Assembly (NCBI RefSeq): GCF_001952935.1 | Contig: NZ_CP018319.1 | Span: 3,802,001 to 3,866,000 of the forward strand | Origin: Pseudomonas frederiksbergensis | Lineage (GTDB): Bacteria; Pseudomonadota; Gammaproteobacteria; Pseudomonadales; Pseudomonadaceae | DNA length: 64,000 bases | Direction of reading: 5' to 3' | Part shown: one piece after another, positions 1 to 7,122 of the stretch | Layout of the letters: each line of letters opens with the position of its first letter | How positions within the stretch are numbered: position 1 is the first letter of the stretch | Notes under the pieces: model-generated | Told to the model about the DNA's origin: nothing | The model's input: only the letters and a program-made list of their open reading frames with translations | Databases searched by the model: none | Made by a program: the position numbers and the translations under genes

Positions 1-192
1 GCGCTGGCGCGGGTCTTTGGTGCAGATCAGCATCACCGCATCGAGGTAGCGCGTCAGCACCAGGTTCTTCAACAGTTCGATGTAGCTGTCCGGCAGAAAG
101 TCATGGGTGGCGCGCACCGAGGCTTCCCAGACCTGAGTGAGTTCTTCGTAGTCGCTCTGTTTCGGCGTATGGATGACCGAATGTTGGCGCAT
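1..192 (-). CDS. GNAT-family N-acetyltransferase (3' part outside window)
   Basis: The minus strand reads from an ATG at 192 off the left edge, giving the first 64 residues. The segment VWEASVRATHDFLP near residues 21-34 is typical of the N-terminus of YjaB/YiaC-like GNAT acetyltransferases, which transfer an acetyl group from acetyl-CoA to small molecules or protein amines. The acetyl-CoA-binding motif would lie beyond the window, so substrate and catalytic completeness cannot be judged. It is read in the same direction as rimO, about 110 bases downstream of it and separated by a terminator. The family call rests on a short stretch. Confidence 0.7.
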   Translation of the reverse strand, partial: MRQHSVIHTPKQSDYEELTQVWEASVRATHDFLPDSYIELLKNLVLTRYLDAVMLICTKDPRQR

Positions 193-252
193 GGCCGGCT
201 GCCCCTTTTCCTGTGAGTGTCGAGAATCCTTTCCTCACAAAACGATAGACGT

Positions 253-290
253 AAAAAAGCCCCGCATCTCGTCAAGAGAGCAGGGCTTTT
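253..290. terminator. Rho-independent terminator after rimO
   Basis: AAAAAGCCC and GGGCTTTT arms flank a roughly 18-base interior. The A-rich and T-rich ends allow termination in either direction; it lies just after the rimO stop on the minus strand. Confidence 0.75.
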
Positions 291-304
291 CGTATTTTTT
301 GCGT

Positions 305-1642
305 TTAGATCTGTTCAGCCCACAGGTCGTATTCGTCGGCGTCGGTCACTTTGCACCAGACTTTATCGCCTGGTTTCAGGTTGCTGCCGTTGTCGATGAA
401 CACGTTGCCGTCGATTTCCGGGGCATCGAAGAAGCAGCGGCCGACCGCGCCTTGCTCGTCGACTTCATCGACCAGCACTTCGATTTCACGGCCGACGCGC
501 ATTTGCAGGCGTGCCGAGCTGATGGCTTGCTGGTGCGCCATGAAGCGGTCCCAGCGGTCTTGCTTGACGTCGTCCGGCACGATGGCCGCGTCCAGCAGGT
601 TGGCCGGTGCGCCTTCGACCGGCGAGTACTGGAAGCAGCCGACGCGATCGAGTTGCGCTTCGGTCAGCCAGTTCAACAGGTACTGGAAGTCTTCTTCGGT
701 TTCTCCAGGGAAGCCGACGATGAAGGTCGAACGGATGATCAGGTCCGGGCAGATTTCGCGCCAGTTCTTGATGCGCGCCAGAGTCTTGTCTTCGAACGCC
801 GGGCGTTTCATGGCTTTCAGGACTTTCGGGCTGGCGTGCTGGAACGGGATGTCCAGGTACGGCAGGATTTTCCCGGCGGCCATCAGCGGGATCAGCTCGT
901 CGACGTGCGGGTACGGGTAAACGTAGTGCAGACGAACCCAGACGCCGAGGGTGCTCAGGGCTTCGCAGAGTTCGGTCATGCGGGTTTTCACCGGCGCGCC
1001 GTTCCAGAAACCGGTGCGGTATTTCACGTCGACACCGTAGGCGCTGGTGTCTTGCGAGATCACCAACAGCTCTTTGACGCCGGCCTTGACCAGGCGCTGA
1101 GCCTCGTCCAGTACATCACCGACCGGACGGCTGACCAGTTTGCCGCGCATCGACGGGATGATGCAGAAGCTGCAGCTGTGGTTGCAGCCTTCGGAAATCT
1201 TCAGGTAGGCGTAGTGGCGCGGGGTCAGCTTGATGCCTTGCGGCGGCACCAGGTCGATCAGCGGGTTGTGATCCTGGCGCGGCGGCACGGCGTCGTGCAC
1301 GGCGTTGACCACCTGCTCGTACTGCTGCGGACCGGTCACGGCCAATACGCTTGGGTGCACCTTGCGAATGTTGCCTTCTTCGACGCCCATGCAGCCGGTC
1401 ACGATGACCTTGCCGTTTTCCTTGATGGCTTCGCCGATCACTTCCAAAGACTCAGCCTTGGCCGAGTCGATGAAGCCACAGGTGTTGACCACCACGACAT
1501 CGGCGTCCTCGTAAGTGGACACGACGTCATAGCCTTCCATGCGCAGCTGGGTAAGGATGCGCTCGGAGTCGACCAGTGCTTTGGGGCAACCCAGGGATAC
1601 GAAGCCAACTTTTGGATTGGCCGGCGCAGGAGTGGTGGACAT
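305..1642 (-). CDS. rimO: Ribosomal protein S12 methylthiotransferase RimO
   Basis: RimO is a radical-SAM methylthiotransferase that adds a methylthio group to an aspartate of ribosomal protein S12. The 445-residue length matches the family (about 440). The N-terminal UPF0004 domain holds three cluster cysteines at C19, C55 and C84. The radical-SAM CxxxCxxC motif is at C153, C157 and C160 in EGCNHSCSFC, and a TRAM domain closes the C-terminus. The ATG at 1642 is chosen over an upstream in-frame codon because a CGAGG-like ribosome-binding site precedes it and the family start (VGFVSLGCPKALVDSE) follows directly. It is divergent from kup and ends at a terminator. It looks intact and vertically inherited. 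Confidence 0.97.
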   Translation of the reverse strand: MSTTPAPANPKVGFVSLGCPKALVDSERILTQLRMEGYDVVSTYEDADVVVVNTCGFIDSAKAESLEVIGEAIKENGKVIVTGCMGVEEGNIRKVHPSVLAVTGPQQYEQVVNAVHDAVPPRQDHNPLIDLVPPQGIKLTPRHYAYLKISEGCNHSCSFCIIPSMRGKLVSRPVGDVLDEAQRLVKAGVKELLVISQDTSAYGVDVKYRTGFWNGAPVKTRMTELCEALSTLGVWVRLHYVYPYPHVDELIPLMAAGKILPYLDIPFQHASPKVLKAMKRPAFEDKTLARIKNWREICPDLIIRSTFIVGFPGETEEDFQYLLNWLTEAQLDRVGCFQYSPVEGAPANLLDAAIVPDDVKQDRWDRFMAHQQAISSARLQMRVGREIEVLVDEVDEQGAVGRCFFDAPEIDGNVFIDNGSNLKPGDKVWCKVTDADEYDLWAEQI

Positions 1643-1930
1643 GTCTAACCTCGGTATTTGTGACGCCTCCAGCCGAAGACGGCAAGGCGACAAGCGGGCA
1701 CTTGGCGTGCCTCTGATCAAAAAGTGCGCAATTCTAGCGATGAGAGGCGCACTTGACCAGCTTTATGCAGGGAAATACGACGAGTGCTGCGCTATGCTTC
1801 GCGCCTTTAGGCTTTACCGATTTTTTACGGTCAATGAAACGTCTGTAACGTGATGTAAAACAGCGCATGCTGCACGGCAAAGCATAGTGCTTCTTATAAG
1901 AAGTCCGGGTCTGAGTAGTAGGAGTTTTGG

Positions 1931-3832
1931 ATGGGGCAGGCAAGTAGTCAGGCGGCGGGCGCTGAGCATTCGGCGGCAAAACCGATCGGCATGCTGGTCG
2001 CGGCGGTCGGTGTGGTTTATGGCGATATCGGCACGAGTCCGCTGTACACCCTTAAAGAGGTTTTCGCCGGGCACTATGGGGTTCCGGTCAACCATGATGG
2101 AGTCTTCGGGATTCTGGCACTGATCTTCTGGTCGTTGATCTGGGTCGTTTCGATCAAATACGTGCTGTTCGTGCTGCGTGCCGACAACCAGGGCGAAGGC
2201 GGAATCATGGCGTTGACCGCCCTCGCTCGGCGGGCTGCGGCCGGGCATCCGAAATTGCGCACGTTGCTGGTGGTCTGCGGGCTGATCGGCGCGGCGCTGT
2301 TCTATGGCGACAGCATGATCACTCCGGCGATTTCCGTTCTTTCGGCGATTGAGGGGCTGGGGCTGGCGTTTGACGGCATCGACCATTGGGTGGTGCCGCT
2401 GTCGTTGGTCGTGCTGGTGGCGCTGTTCCTGATTCAACGTCACGGCACCGCGCGGATCGGCATTCTGTTCGGGCCGATCATGGTGACCTGGTTTGTCGTG
2501 CTGGGGGCGCTGGGTGTCTACGGCATCCTGCAGCACCCGGAAGTGTTGCAAGCGATGAACCCGGTCTGGGGTGTGCGTTTCTTCATCGTTCACCCGGGCA
2601 TGGGCGTGGCGATTCTTGGTGCGGTGGTGCTGGCGCTGACCGGTGCCGAAGCGCTGTACGCCGACATGGGCCACTTCGGCCGCAAGCCGATTGCCCGTGC
2701 GTGGTTCATCCTCGTGCTGCCGGCGCTGGTGCTGAACTACTTCGGCCAGGGCGCCTTGCTGCTCGGTGACCCGGAAGCCGCTCGCAACCCGTTCTACTTA
2801 TTGGCTCCGAGCTGGGCGCTGATTCCGTTGGTGGGGTTGTCGACCCTGGCCACGGTGATTGCTTCTCAGGCAGTGATTTCCGGTGCGTTCTCCCTGACTC
2901 GTCAGGCGATTCAGCTCGGTTACATACCGCGCATGCACATTCAGCACACCTCCAGTGCCGAACAAGGCCAGATCTACATCGGCGCGGTGAACTGGGCGCT
3001 GATGGTCGGCGTCATCCTGTTGGTGCTGGGCTTCGAATCCTCCGGCGCGCTGGCTGCGGCTTACGGCGTGGCCGTGACGGGCACGATGCTGATGACCACC
3101 ATCCTGGTGTCGGCGGTGATATTGCTGCTGTGGAAATGGCCGCCGATCCTGGCGGTTCCGCTGTTGCTCGGATTCCTCTTGGTGGACAGTCTGTACTTCG
3201 CTGCCAACGTGCCGAAAATCATTCAGGGCGGGGCGTTCCCGGTGATCGCCGGTATCGTGCTGTTTGTGCTGATGACCACCTGGAAACGCGGCAAGCAATT
3301 GCTGGTCGATCGTCTCGACGAGGGTGGCTTGCCGCTGCCGATCTTCATCAGCAGCATTGCCGTGCAACCGCCGCATCGCGTCCAGGGCACCGCCGTGTTC
3401 CTGACTGCGCGCCCGGACGCCGTGCCTCATGCACTGTTACACAACCTGCTGCATAACCAGGTGTTGCACGAGCAGGTGGTGCTGCTGACGGTGGTGTACG
3501 AAGACATCCCGCGGGTGCCGGCATCACGGCGTTTCGAGGTCGATTCCTACGGCGAGGGTTTCTTCAGGGTGATCCTGCACTTTGGCTTCGTCGACGAGCC
3601 GGACGTGCCGCAAGCGCTGAAGCTGTGTCATCTCGATGACCTGGATTTCAGCCCGATGCGCACCACCTACTTCCTCAGCCGCGAGACGGTCATCGCCTCC
3701 AAACTCGAAGGCATGGCCCGCTGGCGTGAGGCGTTGTTTGCCTTCATGTTGCAGAACGCCAACGGCAATTTGCGCTTCTTCAATCTGCCGCTGAACCGGG
3801 TGATTGAATTGGGGACGCAGGTAGAGATGTAA
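1931..3832 (+). CDS. kup: Low-affinity potassium transport protein Kup
   Basis: The 633-residue inner-membrane protein is of the KUP/HAK/KT family, which takes up K+ by proton symport. The N-terminal signature GVVYGDIGTSPLYTLKE (about residues 27-43) is diagnostic. About twelve hydrophobic segments follow, then a soluble C-terminal domain from about residue 450. An AGGAG ribosome-binding site precedes the ATG. The gene is divergent from rimO and followed by a strong terminator. Length and motifs are as expected (E. coli Kup 622 residues). Confidence 0.97.
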   Translation: MGQASSQAAGAEHSAAKPIGMLVAAVGVVYGDIGTSPLYTLKEVFAGHYGVPVNHDGVFGILALIFWSLIWVVSIKYVLFVLRADNQGEGGIMALTALARRAAAGHPKLRTLLVVCGLIGAALFYGDSMITPAISVLSAIEGLGLAFDGIDHWVVPLSLVVLVALFLIQRHGTARIGILFGPIMVTWFVVLGALGVYGILQHPEVLQAMNPVWGVRFFIVHPGMGVAILGAVVLALTGAEALYADMGHFGRKPIARAWFILVLPALVLNYFGQGALLLGDPEAARNPFYLLAPSWALIPLVGLSTLATVIASQAVISGAFSLTRQAIQLGYIPRMHIQHTSSAEQGQIYIGAVNWALMVGVILLVLGFESSGALAAAYGVAVTGTMLMTTILVSAVILLLWKWPPILAVPLLLGFLLVDSLYFAANVPKIIQGGAFPVIAGIVLFVLMTTWKRGKQLLVDRLDEGGLPLPIFISSIAVQPPHRVQGTAVFLTARPDAVPHALLHNLLHNQVLHEQVVLLTVVYEDIPRVPASRRFEVDSYGEGFFRVILHFGFVDEPDVPQALKLCHLDDLDFSPMRTTYFLSRETVIASKLEGMARWREALFAFMLQNANGNLRFFNLPLNRVIELGTQVEM

Positions 3833-3840
3833 CCCACAAC

Positions 3841-3880
3841 AAAAAGCCCCCGTTGCCATTGTGGTTGCGGGGGCTTTTTT
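3841..3880 (+). terminator. Terminator after kup
   Basis: AAAAAGCCCCCG and CGGGGGCTTTTTT arms form a GC-rich stem followed by a T-run, directly after the kup stop. Confidence 0.9.
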
Positions 3881-3913
3881 GTGGGCGGTGTTTCGTCCTG
3901 AAGGCAATGAAAA

Positions 3914-4013
3914 CCCCTTGTGGGGGCGGGCTTGCTCGCGAAAGCGGTCTGACGTTCAACATTTATGTCGGCTGACAGATCGCCTTCGCGAGCAAGCCCG
4001 CTCCCACAGGGGA
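3914..4013. repeat. REP pair (BIME-like)
   Basis: Two inverted copies of the GGGCGGGCTTGCTCGCGAA element lie about 50 bases apart, in opposite orientation, between the convergent kup and DUF3077 genes. The same family recurs at 13358, 20978 (variant), 32540, 42770, 51838 and 56000. Confidence 0.9.
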
Positions 4014-4066
4014 TGTGCGGTGTTTGCACGTATTCCGTCTCTGCTCCTTTACTTGCTTTCGGGCCG

Positions 4067-4381
4067 CTATTTTTTAGATTCGGCTTTTGTCCGGGCAGGT
4101 GGCGGTGGCGGCGTCAGTACCTTCACCGCATCATCAATCACGGCCTTGCTCATTGCCGTCAGGTAATGCGCGGCCCAGGCATGTCGGTCGGTGTCTCGGG
4201 CGTAGGCAGCGTCTTTAGTCAGCTCCTTGGCAAGGAACAGAAAATCAGAAGCCATGGCTAGCGCATCACCGAGGGGGACGCCGTGACTGACATGGAACAG
4301 CGCTTTGTTGGAGCAGTAGATGAGGGGGGTGAAGCCGATGGTTTTCAGTTCGTCAGGTTCTGACGGATTTGTTTTGGTCAT
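4067..4381 (-). CDS. DUF3077 family protein
   Basis: A 104-residue protein with the pattern LFHVSHGVPLGDALAMASDF (about residues 28-47), typical of DUF3077, a small alpha-helical family found mainly in Pseudomonas and without known function. The C-terminus has a proline run (PPPPP) followed by a charged tail. An AGGAG site lies 8 bases before the ATG. The upstream 200 bases on this strand form strong stem-loops (4404-4600), so expression may be controlled through the leader. No membrane segment or signal peptide is visible. Confidence 0.8.
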   Translation of the reverse strand: MTKTNPSEPDELKTIGFTPLIYCSNKALFHVSHGVPLGDALAMASDFLFLAKELTKDAAYARDTDRHAWAAHYLTAMSKAVIDDAVKVLTPPPPPARTKAESKK

Positions 4382-4403
4382 GGTTTTTCTCCTGGGTTCG
4401 AGG

Positions 4404-4600
4404 AGCTGCCATTTTCGTTACCACACGAAAGGGAGGCAGCTGTACGCAGGGTGGTAAACCGGGAACCAAGGAAACCGGCACGCCCGAGGGCGTCCCACGC
4501 ACAGCCGCCATAACTCGAGATCGCAGACATAAAAATGCCTGTGTTCGGGATGAAGGCGCTGTTGCGCTGGTTTCGCCGGGTTACCACACCCGATCGCTGA
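4404..4600 (-). other. Structured leader upstream of the DUF3077 gene
   Basis: This stretch holds no convincing gene. On the minus strand it contains an outer near-complementary pair (GGGTGTGGTAACCCGG with CCCGGTTTACCACCC), an ACGCCC/GGGCGT hairpin between them, and a final hairpin at 4404-4441. That last hairpin has two stacked stems: AGCTGCC with GGCAGCT and TTTCGT with ACGAAA. It ends just before the ribosome-binding site of the DUF3077 gene. Several stems in a row in front of one start codon suggest a cis-acting RNA. No ligand or known riboswitch class is recognised. The rest of 4382-4817 shows nothing else I can support. Confidence 0.45.
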
Positions 4601-4817
4601 ATGGTCAGCGACGTCCGGAGAGTATCCCGTCGAAGAAAAGCGCAACAAGGCATCAAAGTGCCCAAACGCGAGATTCGGAGTTTGCCTACAAGGTCTGCGG
4701 GTGTCATCCGATATTGCGACACCTTGAAATAAACAAAACTAAACACGGCGGGGCAGGTTTCCCGGTGAAACCTGATAAATCTCGGAAGGGCTTGACGGTC
4801 CGACATTTTCAATGAGA

Positions 4818-4851
4818 CAAGTGTCCACGTTTTATGGAGTGTGGACACTTG
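4818..4851. promoter_or_regulatory. Inverted-repeat operator upstream of the HTH-NTase-PP2C cassette
   Basis: CAAGTGTCCAC and GTGGACACTTG are perfect 11-bp inverted arms separated by 12 bases, centred about 30 bases before the start of the HTH gene. No T-run follows, so an operator is more likely than a terminator. The first gene of the cassette encodes a winged-helix protein, so autorepression is plausible. Confidence 0.7.
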
Positions 4852-4865
4852 GAGTTTCTGTCTTC

Positions 4866-5633
4866 ATGAAGAGTCAAGATATTTTGCTTTTGTTCAAGAT
4901 GGCCAGCCTGCACGCCCAGGAAGAAAACCTCTTTGGGGAGATGGAATCTGAGTCGAATTCGAACAGGGTTGAGGAATTGTTGAAGCCCCAGCAGATAAAT
5001 CGAATGCCGGCAGGGGGGCGAGTGGGGGAGTCGCTAGCCACCTACCTTACTGGTGGTGAAGACGTGGTATTCCACCGCCGGGAGTTCGACTCACCCTTGG
5101 GCGAGGAGGATGGATGGGAAGGGTGGTCGGAATCCGTACCTTCTGCGCCGCTGACGAGCTGGAGTGAAGCTTACTCGTTGCGTGCGTTGTCGGCGTCTCT
5201 TGGGCTAAGCAAAAGTGAGATTTCCAACGCCATGGCAAGATGTCGCGAGTCTGGATTGCTGACCAATGACTACGACACCGGGCTTGCGAAAGTTAATCGG
5301 CGAGAGCTGCTGAAAATCACCGAGCACGCTCTGAAATACTTTTTCCCCGTGAGGCCGGGCGCAATGGTTCGCGGTATTCCAACCGGCTTCGCCGCACCCG
5401 CGCTGTCCAAAAGCATCAAGAGCGCTGGCGGGCTGATTCCGGTTTGGCCTGATGCACTCGGAACTGAGCGTGGTCAGGCGATAGAGCCGCTCTACAAAAC
5501 TGTGCCGGAAGCGGTGAAGAAGGACAGAATCCTTTACCACTATCTAGCGCTTGTTGATGCGATCCGTCTTGGCGGCCCGCGAGAGTGTGGTGTGGCGGTT
5601 GGCATTCTAAAAGCAGGGATGGGGCTGAAATAA
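4866..5633 (+). CDS. Winged-helix protein, putative antitoxin/regulator paired with NTase
   Basis: A 255-residue protein of no named family that I can assign with certainty. It begins MKSQDILLLFKMASL, followed by an acidic, low-complexity stretch (about 20-95). A helix-turn-helix follows at about 103-132 (YSLRALSASLGLSKSEISNA). A conserved-looking C-terminal block contains VNRRELL, FFPVRPGAMVRGIPT and PVWPD...EPLYKTVPEA (about 143-215). I recall shorter homologues that run directly from the N-terminal helix into the HTH, which would make residues 20-95 an insertion. Position directly before an AbiEii-like nucleotidyltransferase, one base apart, resembles AbiEi-AbiEii antitoxin-toxin pairs, though this protein is not AbiEi itself. 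The ATG at 4866 is preceded by GGAG. Probable role: DNA-binding autoregulator of the inverted repeat. Confidence 0.65.
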   Translation: MKSQDILLLFKMASLHAQEENLFGEMESESNSNRVEELLKPQQINRMPAGGRVGESLATYLTGGEDVVFHRREFDSPLGEEDGWEGWSESVPSAPLTSWSEAYSLRALSASLGLSKSEISNAMARCRESGLLTNDYDTGLAKVNRRELLKITEHALKYFFPVRPGAMVRGIPTGFAAPALSKSIKSAGGLIPVWPDALGTERGQAIEPLYKTVPEAVKKDRILYHYLALVDAIRLGGPRECGVAVGILKAGMGLK

Positions 5634-5634
5634 C

Positions 5635-6333
5635 ATGTCATCAAATGCTGATCACAACTATGAGCTCATAGAGTTTGTGGCAGACGGCTTGGGGGAGGCG
5701 TTTCTCGCTGAGGTTGCCTTTGTCGGCGGTTGCACCACGGCCATGCTGGTAACTGACGCTTCTGTGCTGGACGACATTCGCTTCACCGATGATGTTGACT
5801 TGGTGATCGAGCTGGCAGGTATTAGCGCCTGGCAACACCTCACAGAACGGCTGGCGGTCAAGAACTTCAAGATCACCGGTGAAGATGAAGTTAACTGTCG
5901 CTTCCGCTTCAACGACGTCGTCGTTGACGTGATGCCTTCTGATCCCGAAGTTCTCGGATATGCCAACCGTTGGTTCGTGGAGGGGCTGTCGAGGGCTGAT
6001 AAATTTACATTGCCCAGCGGTACGGTCATCCAGATATTCAAACCGACCTACTTTCTTGCGACGAAGCTGGAGGCCTTTAGCGGTCGCGGTGAGGGCGACC
6101 CGTACCACAAAGACGTCGAAGACATCATCATCTTGATTGATGGTCGTACAGAGCTTTTGGAAGAAGTTCGCCAGGCTGAGCCTGAGCTCAAGGGCTTCAT
6201 TACGACTGGAATTCGAAAACTCACGGCGCTCAGTGGTATCGACTACGTGATTGAAAGCTCTGGCTCGGTGCAGGCGAATCCAGGTAGAGGGCGAATCATC
6301 CACATGCGCATGAAGGATCTGGGCAACGCATGA
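5635..6333 (+). CDS. AbiEii-like nucleotidyltransferase (candidate toxin)
   Basis: A 232-residue protein with the nucleotidyltransferase core: GG at 31-32 (FVGGCTTAML), the metal-binding pair D53-x-D55 (FTDDVDLVIEL) and a third acidic residue D98 (VVVDVMPSD). Downstream are YFLATKLEAFSGRG (K144) and KDVEDI (D160/D163), the arrangement typical of AbiEii/AbiGii-type NTases. Members of that class act as toxins by adding nucleotides to tRNA or other targets, but the target here is unknown. It starts one base after the HTH gene stop and overlaps the PP2C start by four bases (ATGA), so the three genes are co-translated. All catalytic residues are present. Confidence 0.75.
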   Translation: MSSNADHNYELIEFVADGLGEAFLAEVAFVGGCTTAMLVTDASVLDDIRFTDDVDLVIELAGISAWQHLTERLAVKNFKITGEDEVNCRFRFNDVVVDVMPSDPEVLGYANRWFVEGLSRADKFTLPSGTVIQIFKPTYFLATKLEAFSGRGEGDPYHKDVEDIIILIDGRTELLEEVRQAEPELKGFITTGIRKLTALSGIDYVIESSGSVQANPGRGRIIHMRMKDLGNA

Positions 6334-7001
6334 GATACACAACCAGGTCAGTCATCGGACGGACCAGGAAAGCCAATCATGACTGTGCTGGAGCTTTGTG
6401 CGACGGCGACAGAGGGCTGTTCGTCATCACGGACGGCATGTCGAAGCCCGGCAGCGGCCGACTGGCTGAATGTTTCGTAAAAGGTGTTTTAGCGGCCTAC
6501 CCGAAACACATGGATCGGGAGGGTGATATCACTGAGCATGGAGCAGTTGAGCAAGTACTTGGTTCAGTGCTGGCCGAGCTTCACCCCACTTTGTATGCGC
6601 AGCAGACAGGGACTACCTGTTACCTGATCGGTTTTGCTGCTTATGGGAAGCTCACACTTGCGTATGAGGGGGACTGTTCGTGCGGTGTAGTGACACCGGC
6701 AGGCACCATCGAGTGGATTACGCCGCCTCACTGCAAGGCCAATTGGAGGCGCGACCGTTCGCACTGTGAGCTGGCGCAAGATCCGGCTCGAAACAGGGTA
6801 ACCCGATGCCTGAAGGTTAATCGTGCCCCGGACCCTGACTTTGTCTTTCATCAATTGGCCGTCGGTGAGCGACTGGTGTTCGTAACCGATGGCTTCTGGG
6901 CGGAGTTAACGGAGTCTCAGCAAAGCAGCTTGCTGGCTGCTCCAGATAGAGACTTTATAGCTGTTGAAGACGACGTAACGTGGATAGATGTTCAGCTTTA
7001 G
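6330..7001 (+). CDS. PP2C-family (PPM) protein phosphatase, third gene of the NTase cassette
   Basis: A 223-residue soluble protein with the PP2C motif series: GRTRKANHD (D18), LFVITDGM (D35-G36), GTTCYLIGF and EGDCSCGVV (G114-D115), a VTRCL block (158-162), ERLVFVTDGFWAEL (D187-G188) and the closing DDVTWIDVQL (D214/D215). These aspartates normally bind two metal ions for Ser/Thr dephosphorylation. The segment after DGM lacks the usual GG, and GDC replaces the usual GDS, so the protein is divergent but probably active. It is translationally coupled to the NTase. No protein kinase lies nearby, so the phosphatase may act on the partner proteins or on a host target. Confidence 0.75.
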   Translation: MRYTTRSVIGRTRKANHDCAGALCDGDRGLFVITDGMSKPGSGRLAECFVKGVLAAYPKHMDREGDITEHGAVEQVLGSVLAELHPTLYAQQTGTTCYLIGFAAYGKLTLAYEGDCSCGVVTPAGTIEWITPPHCKANWRRDRSHCELAQDPARNRVTRCLKVNRAPDPDFVFHQLAVGERLVFVTDGFWAELTESQQSSLLAAPDRDFIAVEDDVTWIDVQL

Positions 7002-7066
7002 ACGTGGAATCACAGAGCATCGACATGAAGACAGGCTCGCTGATAGCGCTTCATGTTTGTACATGT

Positions 7067-7106
7067 AAAAAAGCCCCCGCAACCTCAAGGCTGCGGGGGC
7101 TTTTTC
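7067..7106. terminator. Bidirectional terminator between the PP2C gene and acvB
   Basis: AAAAAAGCCCCCGCA and TGCGGGGGCTTTTTC arms sit between convergent genes and serve both directions. Confidence 0.88.
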
Positions 7107-7122
7107 GTAGGCGGGACTCAGA

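Noticed and set aside
173..1648. Long open frame antisense to rimO
   Set aside because: It is the mirror of a highly conserved gene in GC-rich DNA. Its translation has no recognisable domain and no ribosome-binding site.
3914..4013. CRISPR-like repeats
   Set aside because: The repeats are inverted pairs without regular spacers; they belong to the REP/BIME type seen across the window.
4378..4848. Possible protein gene between DUF3077 and the HTH-NTase-PP2C cassette on either strand
   Set aside because: Both candidate translations are basic, Cys/Arg-rich and without pattern. The stretch is better explained as a structured leader plus an operator.
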